Positions 45,202-54,646 are shown, counted from the first letter of the stretch. The stretch: DNA of 64,000 bases from Martinezella lusitana (GCF_014207095.1 NZ_JACHBG010000002.1:1-64000); one strand, 5' to 3'. The notes: generated by a model not told the origin, from the letters alone. Made by a program: numbers and translations.

Positions 45202-46359
45202 CTACCGAAGAAATTCCGCCCTGATCTCGTCCGAATGACCACCGATCTTCGGCGCAGCAAGATCGTTCTTGGCCCGAATGCCATTGACCCGGATCGGGCT
45301 CGCCGTCGTTCGTACAGACGTTCCGTCATCGCGGCTCACGGTCTGCAGCATATCGAGTTGGCGGAAGGCAGCGCTTTGCAGCAGTTTCGGCCAATCGAGC
45401 ACTTGCGCCGCCCAGATGTCGGCAGGCTCCAGGAGGGCGAGCCACTCCCGAACCGTCTTCTCCTGCAGGCGGCTTGCGATCATGGTCTTGATCTCGTCGC
45501 GGCGCTGAAAGGTGTCGTCAGGCGTGTAGTCGGCGAGCACCGGCAGATCGAGCAGCGGCGCGAGTTTTTCCGGCGGCATCATTGCCAGCGCCAGCCAGCT
45601 GTCGGCGCAGCGATAGACGCCATAGGGGGCCGCGAGGTAGGCGTGTGCATTGCGCACGGCGGATTTCTTCGGCAGGCGGCCGCCATCGTTCAGGTGCGTG
45701 GTCAGCACTTCGAACTGGAAATCGACCAGTGCCTCCAGCAGGCTCGTTTCCACATGCACGCCGCGCCCGGTCACGCCACGTCGCACCAGCCCCGCGAGAA
45801 TGGCTTGAACGAGGAGATTGCCGGCCAGCATGTCTGCGACGGCAAGGCCGAAGGGCACGGGGCCGTCATCGGCCTCGCCGTTCAGCCACATGACGCCGGA
45901 GCGGGCCTGTGCCAGTAGATCCTGCCCGGGGAAGTGGCGCCATTCATTGTCCGGGCCATAGCCGGTGATGCTGCCATAGACGATGCGGGGATTGATTGCG
46001 GCCACGGAGGCGTAGTCGAGGCCAAGCCTTTCGATGACGCCGGGGCGGAAGTTCTGGATGATGACGTCGGCCTTGGCGATGAGCGCGCGCAATTCCTGCA
46101 GATCGCTCTCGTCCTTCATGTTGATGGCAAAGCTCTCCTTGCCGCGGTTGATGGCGTGAAAGAGCGTGGAGTCGCCGCCGATTTCCGTGTCACTGAGATA
46201 GAGCCGGCGGCAGAGGTCGCCACCGTCGGGCCGCTCGATCTTGATGACGCGCGCGCCGAGATCGCCAAGCCGCAGCGCCGCCATCGGACCGGCAAGAAAC
46301 TGGCTCATATCCAGCACGATGATGCCGGAGAGCAGGCCTTCTTCGTCGTTGTTGTTCAT
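45202..46359 (-). CDS. CaiB/BaiF family CoA-transferase (family III)
   Basis: 385 residues. Family marks are VLDMSQFLAGPMAALRLGDLGARVIKIE at the N-terminus (read as two pieces, VLDMSQFLAGP and LGDLGARVIKIERP), NRGKESFAINM, VIIQNFRPGVIERLGLDY, and a catalytic aspartate in VADMLAG near residue 176. Such enzymes move CoA between organic acids without a free intermediate. It is the last gene of the left arm, one base after the MaoC gene and convergent with tal. Its presence means that some intermediate of this cluster is handled as a CoA thioester. Donor and acceptor are unknown. Confidence 0.9.
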   Translation of the reverse strand: MNNNDEEGLLSGIIVLDMSQFLAGPMAALRLGDLGARVIKIERPDGGDLCRRLYLSDTEIGGDSTLFHAINRGKESFAINMKDESDLQELRALIAKADVIIQNFRPGVIERLGLDYASVAAINPRIVYGSITGYGPDNEWRHFPGQDLLAQARSGVMWLNGEADDGPVPFGLAVADMLAGNLLVQAILAGLVRRGVTGRGVHVETSLLEALVDFQFEVLTTHLNDGGRLPKKSAVRNAHAYLAAPYGVYRCADSWLALAMMPPEKLAPLLDLPVLADYTPDDTFQRRDEIKTMIASRLQEKTVREWLALLEPADIWAAQVLDWPKLLQSAAFRQLDMLQTVSRDDGTSVRTTASPIRVNGIRAKNDLAAPKIGGHSDEIRAEFLR

Positions 46360-46360
46360 A

Positions 46361-46906
46361 TCAGGCTTTCAGCGGCGGCGCGCCCGCAGGCCGGCCGTTC
46401 TTGTAGCGCACGGTCTGGATATGCTCGCAATAGAGCACCAGTTCGCCTTCGCCCTTGAAGACTTCATAGGAGGAACGGATCAGGCCGAGCTCGGCATATT
46501 TCGGCTGTTTATCGAGATTGGTGCGGATGGTGTAGATCGTGTCGCCGATGAAGGTGGGCTTGATGAAGCGCAGCTTGTCGTAGCCATAGGAAAAGGCATT
46601 GACGCAGTTGGTGGCGACAAGTCCCAGGCCAGCGGAAAAGACGAAGGCGCCGGCGACGAGCCGCTTGCCGAACAGGCCTTCGGTCTCGGCGAAGATCTGA
46701 TCGCTGACGTAAGGGTGCATGTCGAGCACCAGCGCGTTGAACTGTTGGGATTCGCCCTCGGAGATGGTGCGGCGCAGCGAGCGGATCTTGTGGCCGACCT
46801 CGAAATCCTCATAGAACCAGTTTTCCGAATTCCAGACGGGGATCTCGGCGTGATCGGCCGGCATAGTTTTCGGATGGGTGCTGGATACGCCGACGGTGGC
46901 GGTCAT
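46361..46906 (-). CDS. MaoC-fold protein with altered hydratase motif (MaoC-1)
   Basis: 181 residues from ATG 46906; the frame opens at 46963. It is a hotdog-fold MaoC/enoyl-CoA hydratase-2-like protein: [39 protein letters not shown], and [20 protein letters not shown]. The catalytic D-x-N-P-x-H pattern reads D-M-H-P-Y-V here, so the usual histidine is a valine and a histidine stands at the asparagine position. It may be a hydratase with shifted chemistry, a thioesterase-like protein or a non-catalytic partner of the second MaoC gene. Encoded between the amidohydrolase and the CoA-transferase. Confidence 0.85.
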   Translation of the reverse strand: MTATVGVSSTHPKTMPADHAEIPVWNSENWFYEDFEVGHKIRSLRRTISEGESQQFNALVLDMHPYVSDQIFAETEGLFGKRLVAGAFVFSAGLGLVATNCVNAFSYGYDKLRFIKPTFIGDTIYTIRTNLDKQPKYAELGLIRSSYEVFKGEGELVLYCEHIQTVRYKNGRPAGAPPLKA

Positions 46907-46937
46907 GGCATTCACTTTCGGTGGAAAGCCTCTGGCC

Positions 46938-47774
46938 TCAGAGAGACCAGAGGCGCTTGGCATTGAGGTGATAGAGCCCGTTGCGTTCGTCAGCGCTTAC
47001 GCCTTGCATCAGGGCATGAGTGGCGGCGACCCAGGTGGAGAGATTGCCGCCGAGCGTGCAGACTGGCCAATCGCTGCCCCAGATGACGCGATCCCAGCCG
47101 AAGCTCGCGATGCAATGTTCGACGAAGGGACGCAGCGTTTCCGGCGACCAGTTGTCCGGATCGGCATAGGCAACGACGCCTGAGATCTTCACGATGACAT
47201 TCGGTCGTTTCGCAACTTCCTTGATGCCGGACGACCAGCTTTCGCTAAGCCCATCCTTCACCGCCGGGACGCCGCAATGATCAAGAATGAAGCGGACATC
47301 GGGATTGAGGTCGATCAGCGCAATCGCCTTGGCTATCTGATGCGGCAGAACGCAGAGATCGAAGGTGAGCCGCGTATTGCTGAGCCGATTCAGATTTTCG
47401 CGAAAAAGTGCGCCCTCGGAGACGTCATCAGGCACCACATGCAGCACCCGGCGAAAGCCCTTGACGAACGGGTCTGCGAGCACGCGTTCCAGGTAGGCTG
47501 GAAAGCTTGCGCTTTCAGGACGGCAAGCGGCAATCGCGCCCCTCAAGAGGCTGCCGGGCTGGCGGCTCAGCTCTTTGACGTAATCCGTCTCCCGCTCGAT
47601 ATTGTCTTCGGCGACATCGACTTCCATGTGAATCGTGTCGGTGATTCCAAGCCGCTTGGCTTCGCGCGCATAGTCTTCGTAGAGGCTGTCGCGGTTGAGC
47701 GCACCTGCTTCAGCCAGCCAGGGGTAGGCGAGGCGTTTCCGGTCGACGATGTGCAAATGGCTGTCGAAAAGCAT
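46938..47774 (-). CDS. Amidohydrolase family protein (COG3618, sugar-lactonase-like)
   Basis: 278 residues of the TIM-barrel metal-dependent hydrolases. Metal-ligand motifs are DSHLHIVD at the N-terminus, [15 protein letters not shown] near residue 160 and GSDWPVC near residue 235. The family includes L-fucono-, L-rhamnono- and 2-pyrone-4,6-dicarboxylate lactonases, so ring opening of an acid-sugar lactone is a fair guess given the mutarotase and dehydratase in the opposite arm. It is first of the three enzyme genes leftward, 65 bp after iclR on the same strand. Confidence 0.87.
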   Translation of the reverse strand: MLFDSHLHIVDRKRLAYPWLAEAGALNRDSLYEDYAREAKRLGITDTIHMEVDVAEDNIERETDYVKELSRQPGSLLRGAIAACRPESASFPAYLERVLADPFVKGFRRVLHVVPDDVSEGALFRENLNRLSNTRLTFDLCVLPHQIAKAIALIDLNPDVRFILDHCGVPAVKDGLSESWSSGIKEVAKRPNVIVKISGVVAYADPDNWSPETLRPFVEHCIASFGWDRVIWGSDWPVCTLGGNLSTWVAATHALMQGVSADERNGLYHLNAKRLWSL

Positions 47775-47839
47775 GGCGTTCCTCCCATACCTGCTTGCTC
47801 AACATATACTCACAGAAGAATAGTTTATTCAAATAAAAA

Positions 47840-48634
47840 TTACAGCTCAGCCTTGTCCACGGTGCCGGCCACGGTTTCGGAGATCTGCTTTGCCGCTTCC
47901 CGCACATATTCGACCACCTGTTCGCGCGTCGGCGCCTTCGGGTTCACAGGTTCGATATAGGGGCAGGTGAGGGCCGCCAATGCGTTGCCGTCCATCGCGA
48001 GCACGGGAGCAGAGATATTGTACACACCGCTGGTCTGAAGGCTGTTCATTGTCTCGAAGCCCTTGTCGCGGATGGCCAGCAGCTTCTCCTCGAGATCGGC
48101 AGGCGGCTCTTCCGGGTCTTGCTCCTGGCGCCTTTGCTCGTTGATCATCATCTGGCGCTGCTTTTCATCGCGGAATGCCAGGAGAATATGGCCGGAACCG
48201 GTATTGTAGAGATTGATCTGCGCCCCGACGCGTATGGATATGCCCCAATAGGTCGGCGAATCCTGTTGAGCGATGACGGCGACCGAACCGCGATCGTAAA
48301 TCGCCAGATGACAGGCCTGCTCGGCGCGGTTGGAGAACTCGCGCATCAGCGGTGTTGCAAAGGAAACGAGGCGGCGCACCGGCGCATGATAATGCGCTAG
48401 TCCAAAGAGCTTCAGCGTCAGATAGAAGCGGTCGCCGTCCTGCCTCTGCACATAGCCGCGCCGCACAAGGCGATCGAGCATGCGATAGAATTCGTTAGGG
48501 CTCTTATTGAGCGCCTTGGCGATTTCCGCCTGCGTGAGACCACCGTCGATCGTCGCCAGCAGTTCCAATATGTCCAGCCCCTTGTCCAGGGCCGGCGCGC
48601 GATAGCGATCACTGTCGTCTTCTACACTCATCAG
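47840..48634 (-). CDS. IclR-type transcriptional regulator
   Basis: 264 residues from ATG 48634 (MSVEDDSDRYRAPALDKGLD), with GGGGGA upstream. The N-terminal winged helix includes GLTQAEIAKALNKSPNEFYR. The C-terminal GAF-like effector domain includes SVAVIAQQDSPTYWGISIRV and YNISAPVLAMDGNALAALTC. IclR proteins respond to small organic acids. It stands at the divergence of the two catabolic arms, and an 18-bp perfect palindrome lies 30 bp before its start. It probably governs both arms and itself. Confidence 0.9.
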   Translation of the reverse strand: MMSVEDDSDRYRAPALDKGLDILELLATIDGGLTQAEIAKALNKSPNEFYRMLDRLVRRGYVQRQDGDRFYLTLKLFGLAHYHAPVRRLVSFATPLMREFSNRAEQACHLAIYDRGSVAVIAQQDSPTYWGISIRVGAQINLYNTGSGHILLAFRDEKQRQMMINEQRRQEQDPEEPPADLEEKLLAIRDKGFETMNSLQTSGVYNISAPVLAMDGNALAALTCPYIEPVNPKAPTREQVVEYVREAAKQISETVAGTVDKAEL

Positions 48635-48663
48635 CAAGTCCCCCATGCGAAGAAACTGATTCA

Positions 48664-48681
48664 TCATTCATATATGAATGA
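48664..48681. promoter_or_regulatory. Perfect 18-bp palindrome, candidate IclR operator
   Basis: TCATTCATATATGAATGA is fully self-complementary. It lies 30 bases upstream of the iclR start and about 130 bases before the divergent solute-binding-protein gene. ATAAG, seven bases, CTTAT at 48724-48740 is a weaker second inverted repeat closer to the ABC genes. Confidence 0.65.
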
Positions 48682-48811
48682 ACGACCTTTTCAAGGGCGC
48701 GATCTCGGCTTGACGGTCAATGAATAAGATGTTTACTTATAAATCATTGATCCATATTTGGGTCGAGAGGGCGATTGGACAAGAGGTCCGATCTTATTGG
48801 GAGGAATTTCG

Positions 48812-50128
48812 ATGAGGAATTGGAGGGCCGGTCTCGCTGCCGGCATGATGGCATTGCTTGCGGGCACTTCGGTCTTCGCTGCCGATCTGCCCGGCAAGTT
48901 CTCGGGCGTGACGATCGATGCCAAGCTCATCGGCGGCCAGCAGTATGAGCCGCTTTATGCGCGCATTGCCGAGTGGGAGAAGACAACGGGCGCCAAGGTC
49001 AACATTCTGTCCAAGAAGAACCACTTCGAGCTCGACAAGGAAATCAAGTCCGACATGGCATCGGGCAGTATCTCCTGGTGCGTCGGCTCAAACCACTCGT
49101 CCTTCGCGCCTCAGTATCCCGATCTCTACACCGATCTCGCCAAGCTTCTGCCCAAGGAAGAGATCGGCGAGTTCGTCGATTCCACCATTCAGGCTTCGAC
49201 CATCGACGGCCGCCTGATCATGCTGCCGCGCGCCCAGTTCGACGTTTCGGCGCTCTATTACCAGAAGAGCCTCTATAACGACGAAGCCAAAAAGACGGCC
49301 TTCAAGGCGAAATATGGCTACGATCTGGCGCCGCCGAAGACCTGGAAGGAAGTGTCCGACCAGTCGATCTTCTTCTCGAACCCGCCGAACTTCTTCGGCA
49401 CGCAATTCCCGGGCAAGGAAGAGGCGATCAACGGCCGCTTCTTTGAAATGCTGGTGGCCGAAGGTGGCGACTATCTCGACAAGGACGGCAAGCCCGCCTT
49501 CAATTCCGAAGCTGGCGTTCGTGCGCTCGACTGGTTCGTCAACATGTACAAGGCCAAGGCCGTTCCGGCCGGCACGACCAATTATCTGTGGGACGACCTC
49601 GGCGCCGGCTTTGCTTCAGGCTCCATCGCGCTCGATCTCGATTGGCCGGGCTGGGCAACTTACTTCAACGATGCGAAGTCCTCGAAGATCGCCGGCAATG
49701 TCGGCGTCGTCGTGCAGCCCGTCGGCTCCTCCGGCAAACACACCGGCTGGTCCGGTCATCATGGCTTCTCGGTCACCGAAGCCTGCGCCCACAAGGATGC
49801 GGCCGCTTCGCTCGTCTGGTTCCTGACCAACGACGACTCGCAGAAGCTCGAAGCTGCCAACGGCACACTGCCGACCCGCAAGGCGGTTTGGGACTGGGAC
49901 ATCCAGCAGGCTGCTTCCGACCCTTACAAGAAGGAAGTGCTGAGCACCTTCCAGGAATCGATGAAATACGCTTTCCCGGTCCCGCGCACGCCGCAATGGA
50001 TCGAGATCTCCAACGTCGTCTATCCTGAGCTTCAGGCCGCCATCCTCGGCGACAAGACCTCCAAGCAGGCGCTCGATGCTGCTGCCCAGAAAGCGACCGA
50101 TGTCCTGAAGGACGCCGGCGCACTTTAA
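48812..50128 (+). CDS. ABC transporter substrate-binding protein (family 1)
   Basis: 438 residues. Signal peptide MRNWRAGLAAGMMALLAGTS ending in VFAADLP (cleavage after FAA or FA). The mature domain includes EWEKTTGAKVNILSKKNHFE, LIMLPRAQFDVSALYYQKSL and a late PQWIEISNVVYPELQ. It is a family-1 extracellular binding protein as found with sugar importers. GGGAGGA lies upstream of ATG 48812. It heads the right arm; a strong stem-loop follows its stop. The substrate is unknown; the catabolic genes suggest a sugar acid, deoxysugar or glycoside. Confidence 0.9.
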   Translation: MRNWRAGLAAGMMALLAGTSVFAADLPGKFSGVTIDAKLIGGQQYEPLYARIAEWEKTTGAKVNILSKKNHFELDKEIKSDMASGSISWCVGSNHSSFAPQYPDLYTDLAKLLPKEEIGEFVDSTIQASTIDGRLIMLPRAQFDVSALYYQKSLYNDEAKKTAFKAKYGYDLAPPKTWKEVSDQSIFFSNPPNFFGTQFPGKEEAINGRFFEMLVAEGGDYLDKDGKPAFNSEAGVRALDWFVNMYKAKAVPAGTTNYLWDDLGAGFASGSIALDLDWPGWATYFNDAKSSKIAGNVGVVVQPVGSSGKHTGWSGHHGFSVTEACAHKDAAASLVWFLTNDDSQKLEAANGTLPTRKAVWDWDIQQAASDPYKKEVLSTFQESMKYAFPVPRTPQWIEISNVVYPELQAAILGDKTSKQALDAAAQKATDVLKDAGAL

Positions 50129-50140
50129 GCGATGCAATCG

Positions 50141-50170
50141 AAGTCCCGCGCTCCGGAGAGTGCGGGACTT
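50141..50170 (+). terminator. Stem-loop directly after the binding-protein gene
   Basis: AAGTCCCGCGCTC pairs with GAGTGCGGGACTT (one G-T pair), giving a 13-bp stem with a 4-base loop starting 12 bases after the stop. There is no T-run, so it is better read as a 3'-end stabiliser or partial terminator inside the operon. Confidence 0.6.
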
Positions 50171-50314
50171 CCGCAATCTAACTTTGAGAATGGCTTTTGG
50201 TCGGTGCCGCAAGGGACTGCTCCGTGCCGCCGGTTTCGCGCCGGGTCTCGTCCCCAGCAATCCATTCCACGCAGTCCGGGCCACGCTGCCGAGGAATGCC
50301 GACAGGTGCAAACC

Positions 50315-51208
50315 ATGCTCAAAAGAATATCTCCACCGGTCCTGCTTCTTCTTCCGGCGATTATCGTCCTTGTCGCGGTGGTACTGTTTCCGCTACTTCT
50401 CTCATTCTATTCCAGCTTCACGCCATTTCGCCTGACGCGGCCGGCAACGCTCTTCACCTTCATCGGCCTGCGCAACTACATCCGCATCCTGACGGACCCG
50501 GTGTTTCTGGCTGCTTTCGTGCGCACCGTGGTGCTTTTGACGATCGCGCTCAATCTGGAAATGCTGCTCGGTCTCGGATTGGCTCTCCTGGTCAACAAGG
50601 CGACCCACGGCAAGCGCGCGCTGCGCACGCTGATGATGTTCCCGATGATGTTTTCGCCTGTTCTCGTCGGCTTCCAGTTCAAATTCATGTTCAACGACAA
50701 TGTCGGCATCATCAACAATGCGCTGCAGTCGCTAAGCATTACCCATGATGCCATACCATGGCTCATCGACGGCAATCTGGCACTGCTCTCCATCGTCATT
50801 GCCGAAGTCTGGTCGTCCACATCGGTCTTCGCGATCCTCATCCTTGCCGGCTTGCTCGCCATGCCGCAGGAGCCGGTCGAGGCGGCCAAGGTCGATGGCT
50901 GCACCAGCTGGCAGACCTTCCGCTACGTCACCTGGCCGTTCCTGATGCCCTTCGCCTTCATCGCTATGACCATCCGTTCGCTCGACGTCGCCCGTGCCTA
51001 TGACATCGTCAAGATCATGACGGATGGCGGGCCGGCGCGGCGCACGGAGCTGATCTGGACGCTGGTCGGACGCACCGCTTACGCGGACGCGCAGATGGGG
51101 CTCGCCAATGCCATGGCCTATGTCTCGATCTTCTTGTCCATCGCCTTCACCGTCTATTTCTTCCGCAAGCTGGCGCTTGCCCGCACCCAGATCGGAGCGG
51201 AGTGGTAA
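50315..51208 (+). CDS. ABC transporter permease (MalF type)
   Basis: 297 residues from ATG 50315 (MLKRISPPVLLLLPAIIVLV); the open frame back to 50132 crosses the stem-loop and is not coding. Six membrane helices are expected. The EAA motif is PVEAAKVDGCTSWQTFRYV near residue 190. It is 186 bp after the binding-protein gene and 2 bp before the next permease. Confidence 0.91.
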   Translation: MLKRISPPVLLLLPAIIVLVAVVLFPLLLSFYSSFTPFRLTRPATLFTFIGLRNYIRILTDPVFLAAFVRTVVLLTIALNLEMLLGLGLALLVNKATHGKRALRTLMMFPMMFSPVLVGFQFKFMFNDNVGIINNALQSLSITHDAIPWLIDGNLALLSIVIAEVWSSTSVFAILILAGLLAMPQEPVEAAKVDGCTSWQTFRYVTWPFLMPFAFIAMTIRSLDVARAYDIVKIMTDGGPARRTELIWTLVGRTAYADAQMGLANAMAYVSIFLSIAFTVYFFRKLALARTQIGAEW

Positions 51209-51210
51209 TC

Positions 51211-52077
51211 ATGGATCGCAACGCTCAACAACGCCTGCACCGCCGCTTGTGGAAAATCGCCTATCTCATAGGCCTCTTCCTCGCGATGCTCATCATCTGC
51301 CTGCCCGGCTTCTGGATCATCATCAGCTCACTTCGTCCCACCGTGGAGATCATGGCGAAGCCGCCGGTCTGGATTCCGCAGGAGCTTTCGCTGGAAGCCT
51401 ATCGCGCCATGTTCAGCGGCGTGGGGCAGGGTGGTATTCCCGTCTGGGATTATTTCCGCAATTCGCTGATCATCTCCATCACCTCGACCGCGATTGCGCT
51501 CGTCATCGGCATGTCCGGCGGCTATGCCTTCGCCCGCTTCCGGTTCCGTGGTAAATCAGCCGTGTTCCTCGGGCTGATGCTGACGCGCTCCGTACCCGGC
51601 GTTGCGCTCTCATTGCCGCTGTTCATGGTCTATGCACGGCTCGGGATCATCGACACGCACTTCGGTCTCATCCTCACCTATGTCGCGCTCAACGTGCCTT
51701 TCACGATCTGGCTGATCGATGGCTTCTTCCGGCAGGTGCCGAAGGATCTCGCCGAAGCCGCGCAGATCGACGGCTGCACGCGCTGGCAGGCCTTCTGGCA
51801 GGTGGAATTCCCGCTTGCCGGCCCCGGCATCGCCTCCGCCGGCATCTTCGCCTTTCTCACCTGCTGGAATGAATATGCCTTGGCCTCGCAGCTGACGCGC
51901 TCCGTCGATTCGAAGACGCTGCCCGTCGGCTTGCTCGACTATACGGCTGAGTTCACCATCGATTGGCGCGGCATGTGCGCACTGGCGGTCGTGATGATCA
52001 TTCCGGCACTCGCTCTCACTTTCATCATTCAGAAGCATCTGGTGTCGGGTCTGACATTCGGTGCGGTCAAAGGTTGA
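51211..52077 (+). CDS. ABC transporter permease (MalG type)
   Basis: 288 residues (MDRNAQQRLHRRLWKIAYLI), with a GGAGTGGTAATC leader overlapping the previous stop. The EAA loop is LAEAAQIDGCTRWQAFWQVE, and the chain ends [12 protein letters not shown] as in most MalG-type permeases. It forms the transmembrane pore with the preceding gene product. Five bases separate it from the ATPase gene. Confidence 0.92.
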   Translation: MDRNAQQRLHRRLWKIAYLIGLFLAMLIICLPGFWIIISSLRPTVEIMAKPPVWIPQELSLEAYRAMFSGVGQGGIPVWDYFRNSLIISITSTAIALVIGMSGGYAFARFRFRGKSAVFLGLMLTRSVPGVALSLPLFMVYARLGIIDTHFGLILTYVALNVPFTIWLIDGFFRQVPKDLAEAAQIDGCTRWQAFWQVEFPLAGPGIASAGIFAFLTCWNEYALASQLTRSVDSKTLPVGLLDYTAEFTIDWRGMCALAVVMIIPALALTFIIQKHLVSGLTFGAVKG

Positions 52078-52082
52078 TCTCT

Positions 52083-53180
52083 ATGGCTCAGGTTTCCCTC
52101 AAAAAACTCGTCAAGCGCTATGGCGCCCTGGAAATCGTCCACGGGATCGATCTCGACATCGCGGACAAGGAGTTCATTGCACTCGTCGGTCCCTCGGGCT
52201 GCGGCAAGTCGACGACGTTACGCATGATCGCCGGCCTGGAAGAGGTTTCCGGCGGCACGATCGAGATCGGCGATACCGTCGTCAACGACCTGCCGCCGCG
52301 CGACCGCAACATCTCCATGGTGTTCCAGTCCTATGCGCTCTATCCGCATATGACCGTGCGCGAGAACATGGGCTTCTCCCTGAAGATCGCCAAGCAGCCG
52401 CAGGCGGAGATCGACAAGCGCGTCAACGAGGCCGCCGCCATCCTCAGCCTCGAAGCCCTCATGGATCGTCGCCCGGCACAGCTTTCCGGCGGTCAGCGCC
52501 AGCGCGTCGCCATGGGCCGCGCCATCGTGCGCCAGCCGGAAGTCTTCCTCTTTGACGAGCCGCTGTCGAACCTCGATGCCAAGCTGCGTACGCAGATGCG
52601 CACCGAAATCAAGAAACTGCATGCCAAGGTGCAGTCGACGGTGGTCTACGTCACGCACGACCAGGTGGAAGCCATGACGCTGGCGGACCGTATCGTCATC
52701 ATGCGCGACGGACATATCGAGCAGGTCGGCACGCCGGATGAAGTGTTCAAGCGCCCTGCCACGCGCTTTGTCGCCGGCTTTATCGGCTCGCCGCCGATGA
52801 ATATCGAAGAAGCGACGCTGAAGGCGGGAGAACTGGTGTTCAAGAACGGCGACCGGCTGCCATTGCCCGGCCAATTTGCCGGCAAGGTCAATGAAGGCGA
52901 AACGGTCGCCTTCGGCCTGCGGCCCGACGATATCTTCCCGACAGGACACGGCCTGCATTCGGGCGCGGAATCGGCCGTTTACGAGCTGACATTGCCGGTC
53001 GCCATCACCGAGCCACTCGGCAACGAAACGCTCGTCTTCGTCGAATTCGCGGGACGGGAATGGGTGTCGCGCATGCTCAATCCGCGCTCTCTGAAGAGCG
53101 GGGAACAGCTGAAAATGAGCTTCGACCTCAGTCAGGCGCACCTCTTCTCCGTCGAAACCGGCAAGAGCCTGGCAAATTAA
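52083..53180 (+). CDS. ABC transporter ATP-binding protein (MalK/UgpC type)
   Basis: 365 residues. Walker A is [16 protein letters not shown] near residue 38, then [11 protein letters not shown], the signature [14 protein letters not shown], Walker [13 protein letters not shown] and H-loop [11 protein letters not shown]. The C-terminal TOBE region contains VAFGLRPDDIFP. It completes the importer encoded in the right arm. The dehydratase gene starts 11 bp later, so uptake and catabolism are co-transcribed. Confidence 0.94.
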   Translation: MAQVSLKKLVKRYGALEIVHGIDLDIADKEFIALVGPSGCGKSTTLRMIAGLEEVSGGTIEIGDTVVNDLPPRDRNISMVFQSYALYPHMTVRENMGFSLKIAKQPQAEIDKRVNEAAAILSLEALMDRRPAQLSGGQRQRVAMGRAIVRQPEVFLFDEPLSNLDAKLRTQMRTEIKKLHAKVQSTVVYVTHDQVEAMTLADRIVIMRDGHIEQVGTPDEVFKRPATRFVAGFIGSPPMNIEEATLKAGELVFKNGDRLPLPGQFAGKVNEGETVAFGLRPDDIFPTGHGLHSGAESAVYELTLPVAITEPLGNETLVFVEFAGREWVSRMLNPRSLKSGEQLKMSFDLSQAHLFSVETGKSLAN

Positions 53181-53191
53181 GGATCCGACCC

Positions 53192-54304
53192 GTGGCACGT
53201 ATCGAGAAAATAGAACTGCGCATGGTCGACCTGCCGCCGAAGGTGAAGCGGACGGATGCGATCCAAAGCTTCGTTAGCCAGGAAACGCCGATCGTCACCA
53301 TCACCGATAGCGACGGCGCCGTCGGCACCGGCTACAGTTACACCATCGGCACCGGCGGCTCGTCTGTCATGCGGTTGCTCTCCGACCATCTGGTGCCGCT
53401 TCTGATCGGTGAGGACGCAGATCGCATCGAAGCGATCTGGCATAAACTCGAATTCGCCACCCATGCGACGACCATCGGGCCGATCACCGCATTGGCGCTC
53501 GCTGCCGTCGACACGGCATTGTGGGACCTGCGGGCCAAGAAGCAGGGCCTGCCGCTCTGGAAGCTGGCCGGCGGCGCTAGGGATCGCTGCCCGCTCTACA
53601 CGACAGAGGGCGGTTGGCTGCATATCGAGAAGGAAGCTTTGGTCGAGGACGCCTTGCAGGCGAAGGCCAAAGGCTTTTCCGGCTCGAAGGTGAAGATCGG
53701 CAAGCCGCACGGCTCGGAAGATTACGACCGGCTTGCGGCGATGCGTCTGGCGCTCGGCTCCGGCTTCGAGATCATGACTGACTGCAATCAAGGCTTTACC
53801 GTCGATGAGGCGATCCGCCGGGCGGCACGGCTGAAGGAACTGGATCTCGCCTGGATCGAGGAGCCGCTGCCGGCCGACGATCTCGATGGCCATATCCGGT
53901 TGACGCGGTCGACGCCGACGCCGATCGCGGTCGGCGAATCCATGTATTCGATCCGGCATTTCCGTGAATATATGCAGAAGGGCGCTTGCTCGATCGTGCA
54001 GGTCGACGTCGCCCGCATCGGCGGCATCACACCCTGGCTGAAGGTGGCGCATGCGGCCGAAGCTTTCGATATTCCGGTTTGCCCGCACTTCCTGATGGAG
54101 CTGCATGTCAGCCTCACCTGCGCGGTGCCGAACGGCAAATATGTCGAATATATCCCGCAGCTCGATGACCTCACCACCAAGGGCATGGAGATCGTCGACG
54201 GTAAGGCGCTTGCGCCCTCCGAGCCCGGCATCGGCATCGCCTGGGATTGGGAAGCGGTGAAGGCGCGCTCGATCGGCGAATTCACCCGGGAAATCCACGA
54301 CTGA
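53192..54304 (+). CDS. Enolase-superfamily acid-sugar dehydratase (mandelate racemase subgroup)
   Basis: 370 residues from GTG 53192 with AAGGA eight bases upstream. After the N-terminal capping domain, the barrel shows the K-x-K base pair in SKVKIG near residue 168. Metal ligands lie in MTDCNQG, WIEEPLP and VGESMYS, and the opposite-face histidine lies in VCPHFLMELHVS. These mark a mandelate-racemase-type acid-sugar dehydratase (galactarate/talarate, rhamnonate and lyxonate enzymes are relatives) that abstracts the alpha proton and removes water. The exact acid sugar is not readable. It is too short to be typical L-fuconate dehydratase. Confidence 0.88.
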   Translation: MARIEKIELRMVDLPPKVKRTDAIQSFVSQETPIVTITDSDGAVGTGYSYTIGTGGSSVMRLLSDHLVPLLIGEDADRIEAIWHKLEFATHATTIGPITALALAAVDTALWDLRAKKQGLPLWKLAGGARDRCPLYTTEGGWLHIEKEALVEDALQAKAKGFSGSKVKIGKPHGSEDYDRLAAMRLALGSGFEIMTDCNQGFTVDEAIRRAARLKELDLAWIEEPLPADDLDGHIRLTRSTPTPIAVGESMYSIRHFREYMQKGACSIVQVDVARIGGITPWLKVAHAAEAFDIPVCPHFLMELHVSLTCAVPNGKYVEYIPQLDDLTTKGMEIVDGKALAPSEPGIGIAWDWEAVKARSIGEFTREIHD

Positions 54305-54316
54305 GGAGGACTAACC

Positions 54317-54646
54317 ATGCAGCGGATGGGAATGGTGATCGGCCTGGAGCCGGCCAAGATCGCGGAGTACAAGGCGCTTCATGCGGCGGTGTGGCCCGAG
54401 ATCCTGGCGCTGATCTCCGAGTGCAACATCACCAACTATTCGATCTTCCTGAAAGAGCCGGAAAACCTGCTCTTCGGCTATTGGGAATATGTCGGCACGG
54501 ATTTCGAGGCCGACATGCGCAAGATGGCCGCAAGCCCGAAGAACCAGGAATGGTGGTCGGTTTGTATACCCTGCCAGAAACCGCTCGAGACCCGCAAGGA
54601 GGGCGAGTGGTGGGCCATGATGGAGGAGGTGTTTCACCTTGACTAG
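54317..54646 (+). CDS. rhaM: L-rhamnose mutarotase family protein (RhaM, DUF718)
   Basis: 109 residues, close to RhaM length. The key stretches are MGMVIGLEPAKIAEYKALHA, including the catalytic-site histidine in ALHAAVWPEI, NYSIFLKEPENLLFGYWEY and the terminal EVFHLD. The family converts alpha and beta anomers of L-rhamnose or similar 6-deoxy-sugars. It starts 12 bp after the dehydratase (GAGGA upstream). Presence of a mutarotase implies that a free reducing sugar enters this pathway before the acid stage. No rhamnose isomerase or kinase is nearby. Confidence 0.88.
   Translation: MQRMGMVIGLEPAKIAEYKALHAAVWPEILALISECNITNYSIFLKEPENLLFGYWEYVGTDFEADMRKMAASPKNQEWWSVCIPCQKPLETRKEGEWWAMMEEVFHLD

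Noticed and set aside
53192..54304. Calling the dehydratase L-fuconate or L-rhamnonate dehydratase
   Set aside because: The sequence supports only the mandelate-racemase-type subgroup; its length differs from typical fuconate dehydratase and specificity cannot be read by eye.
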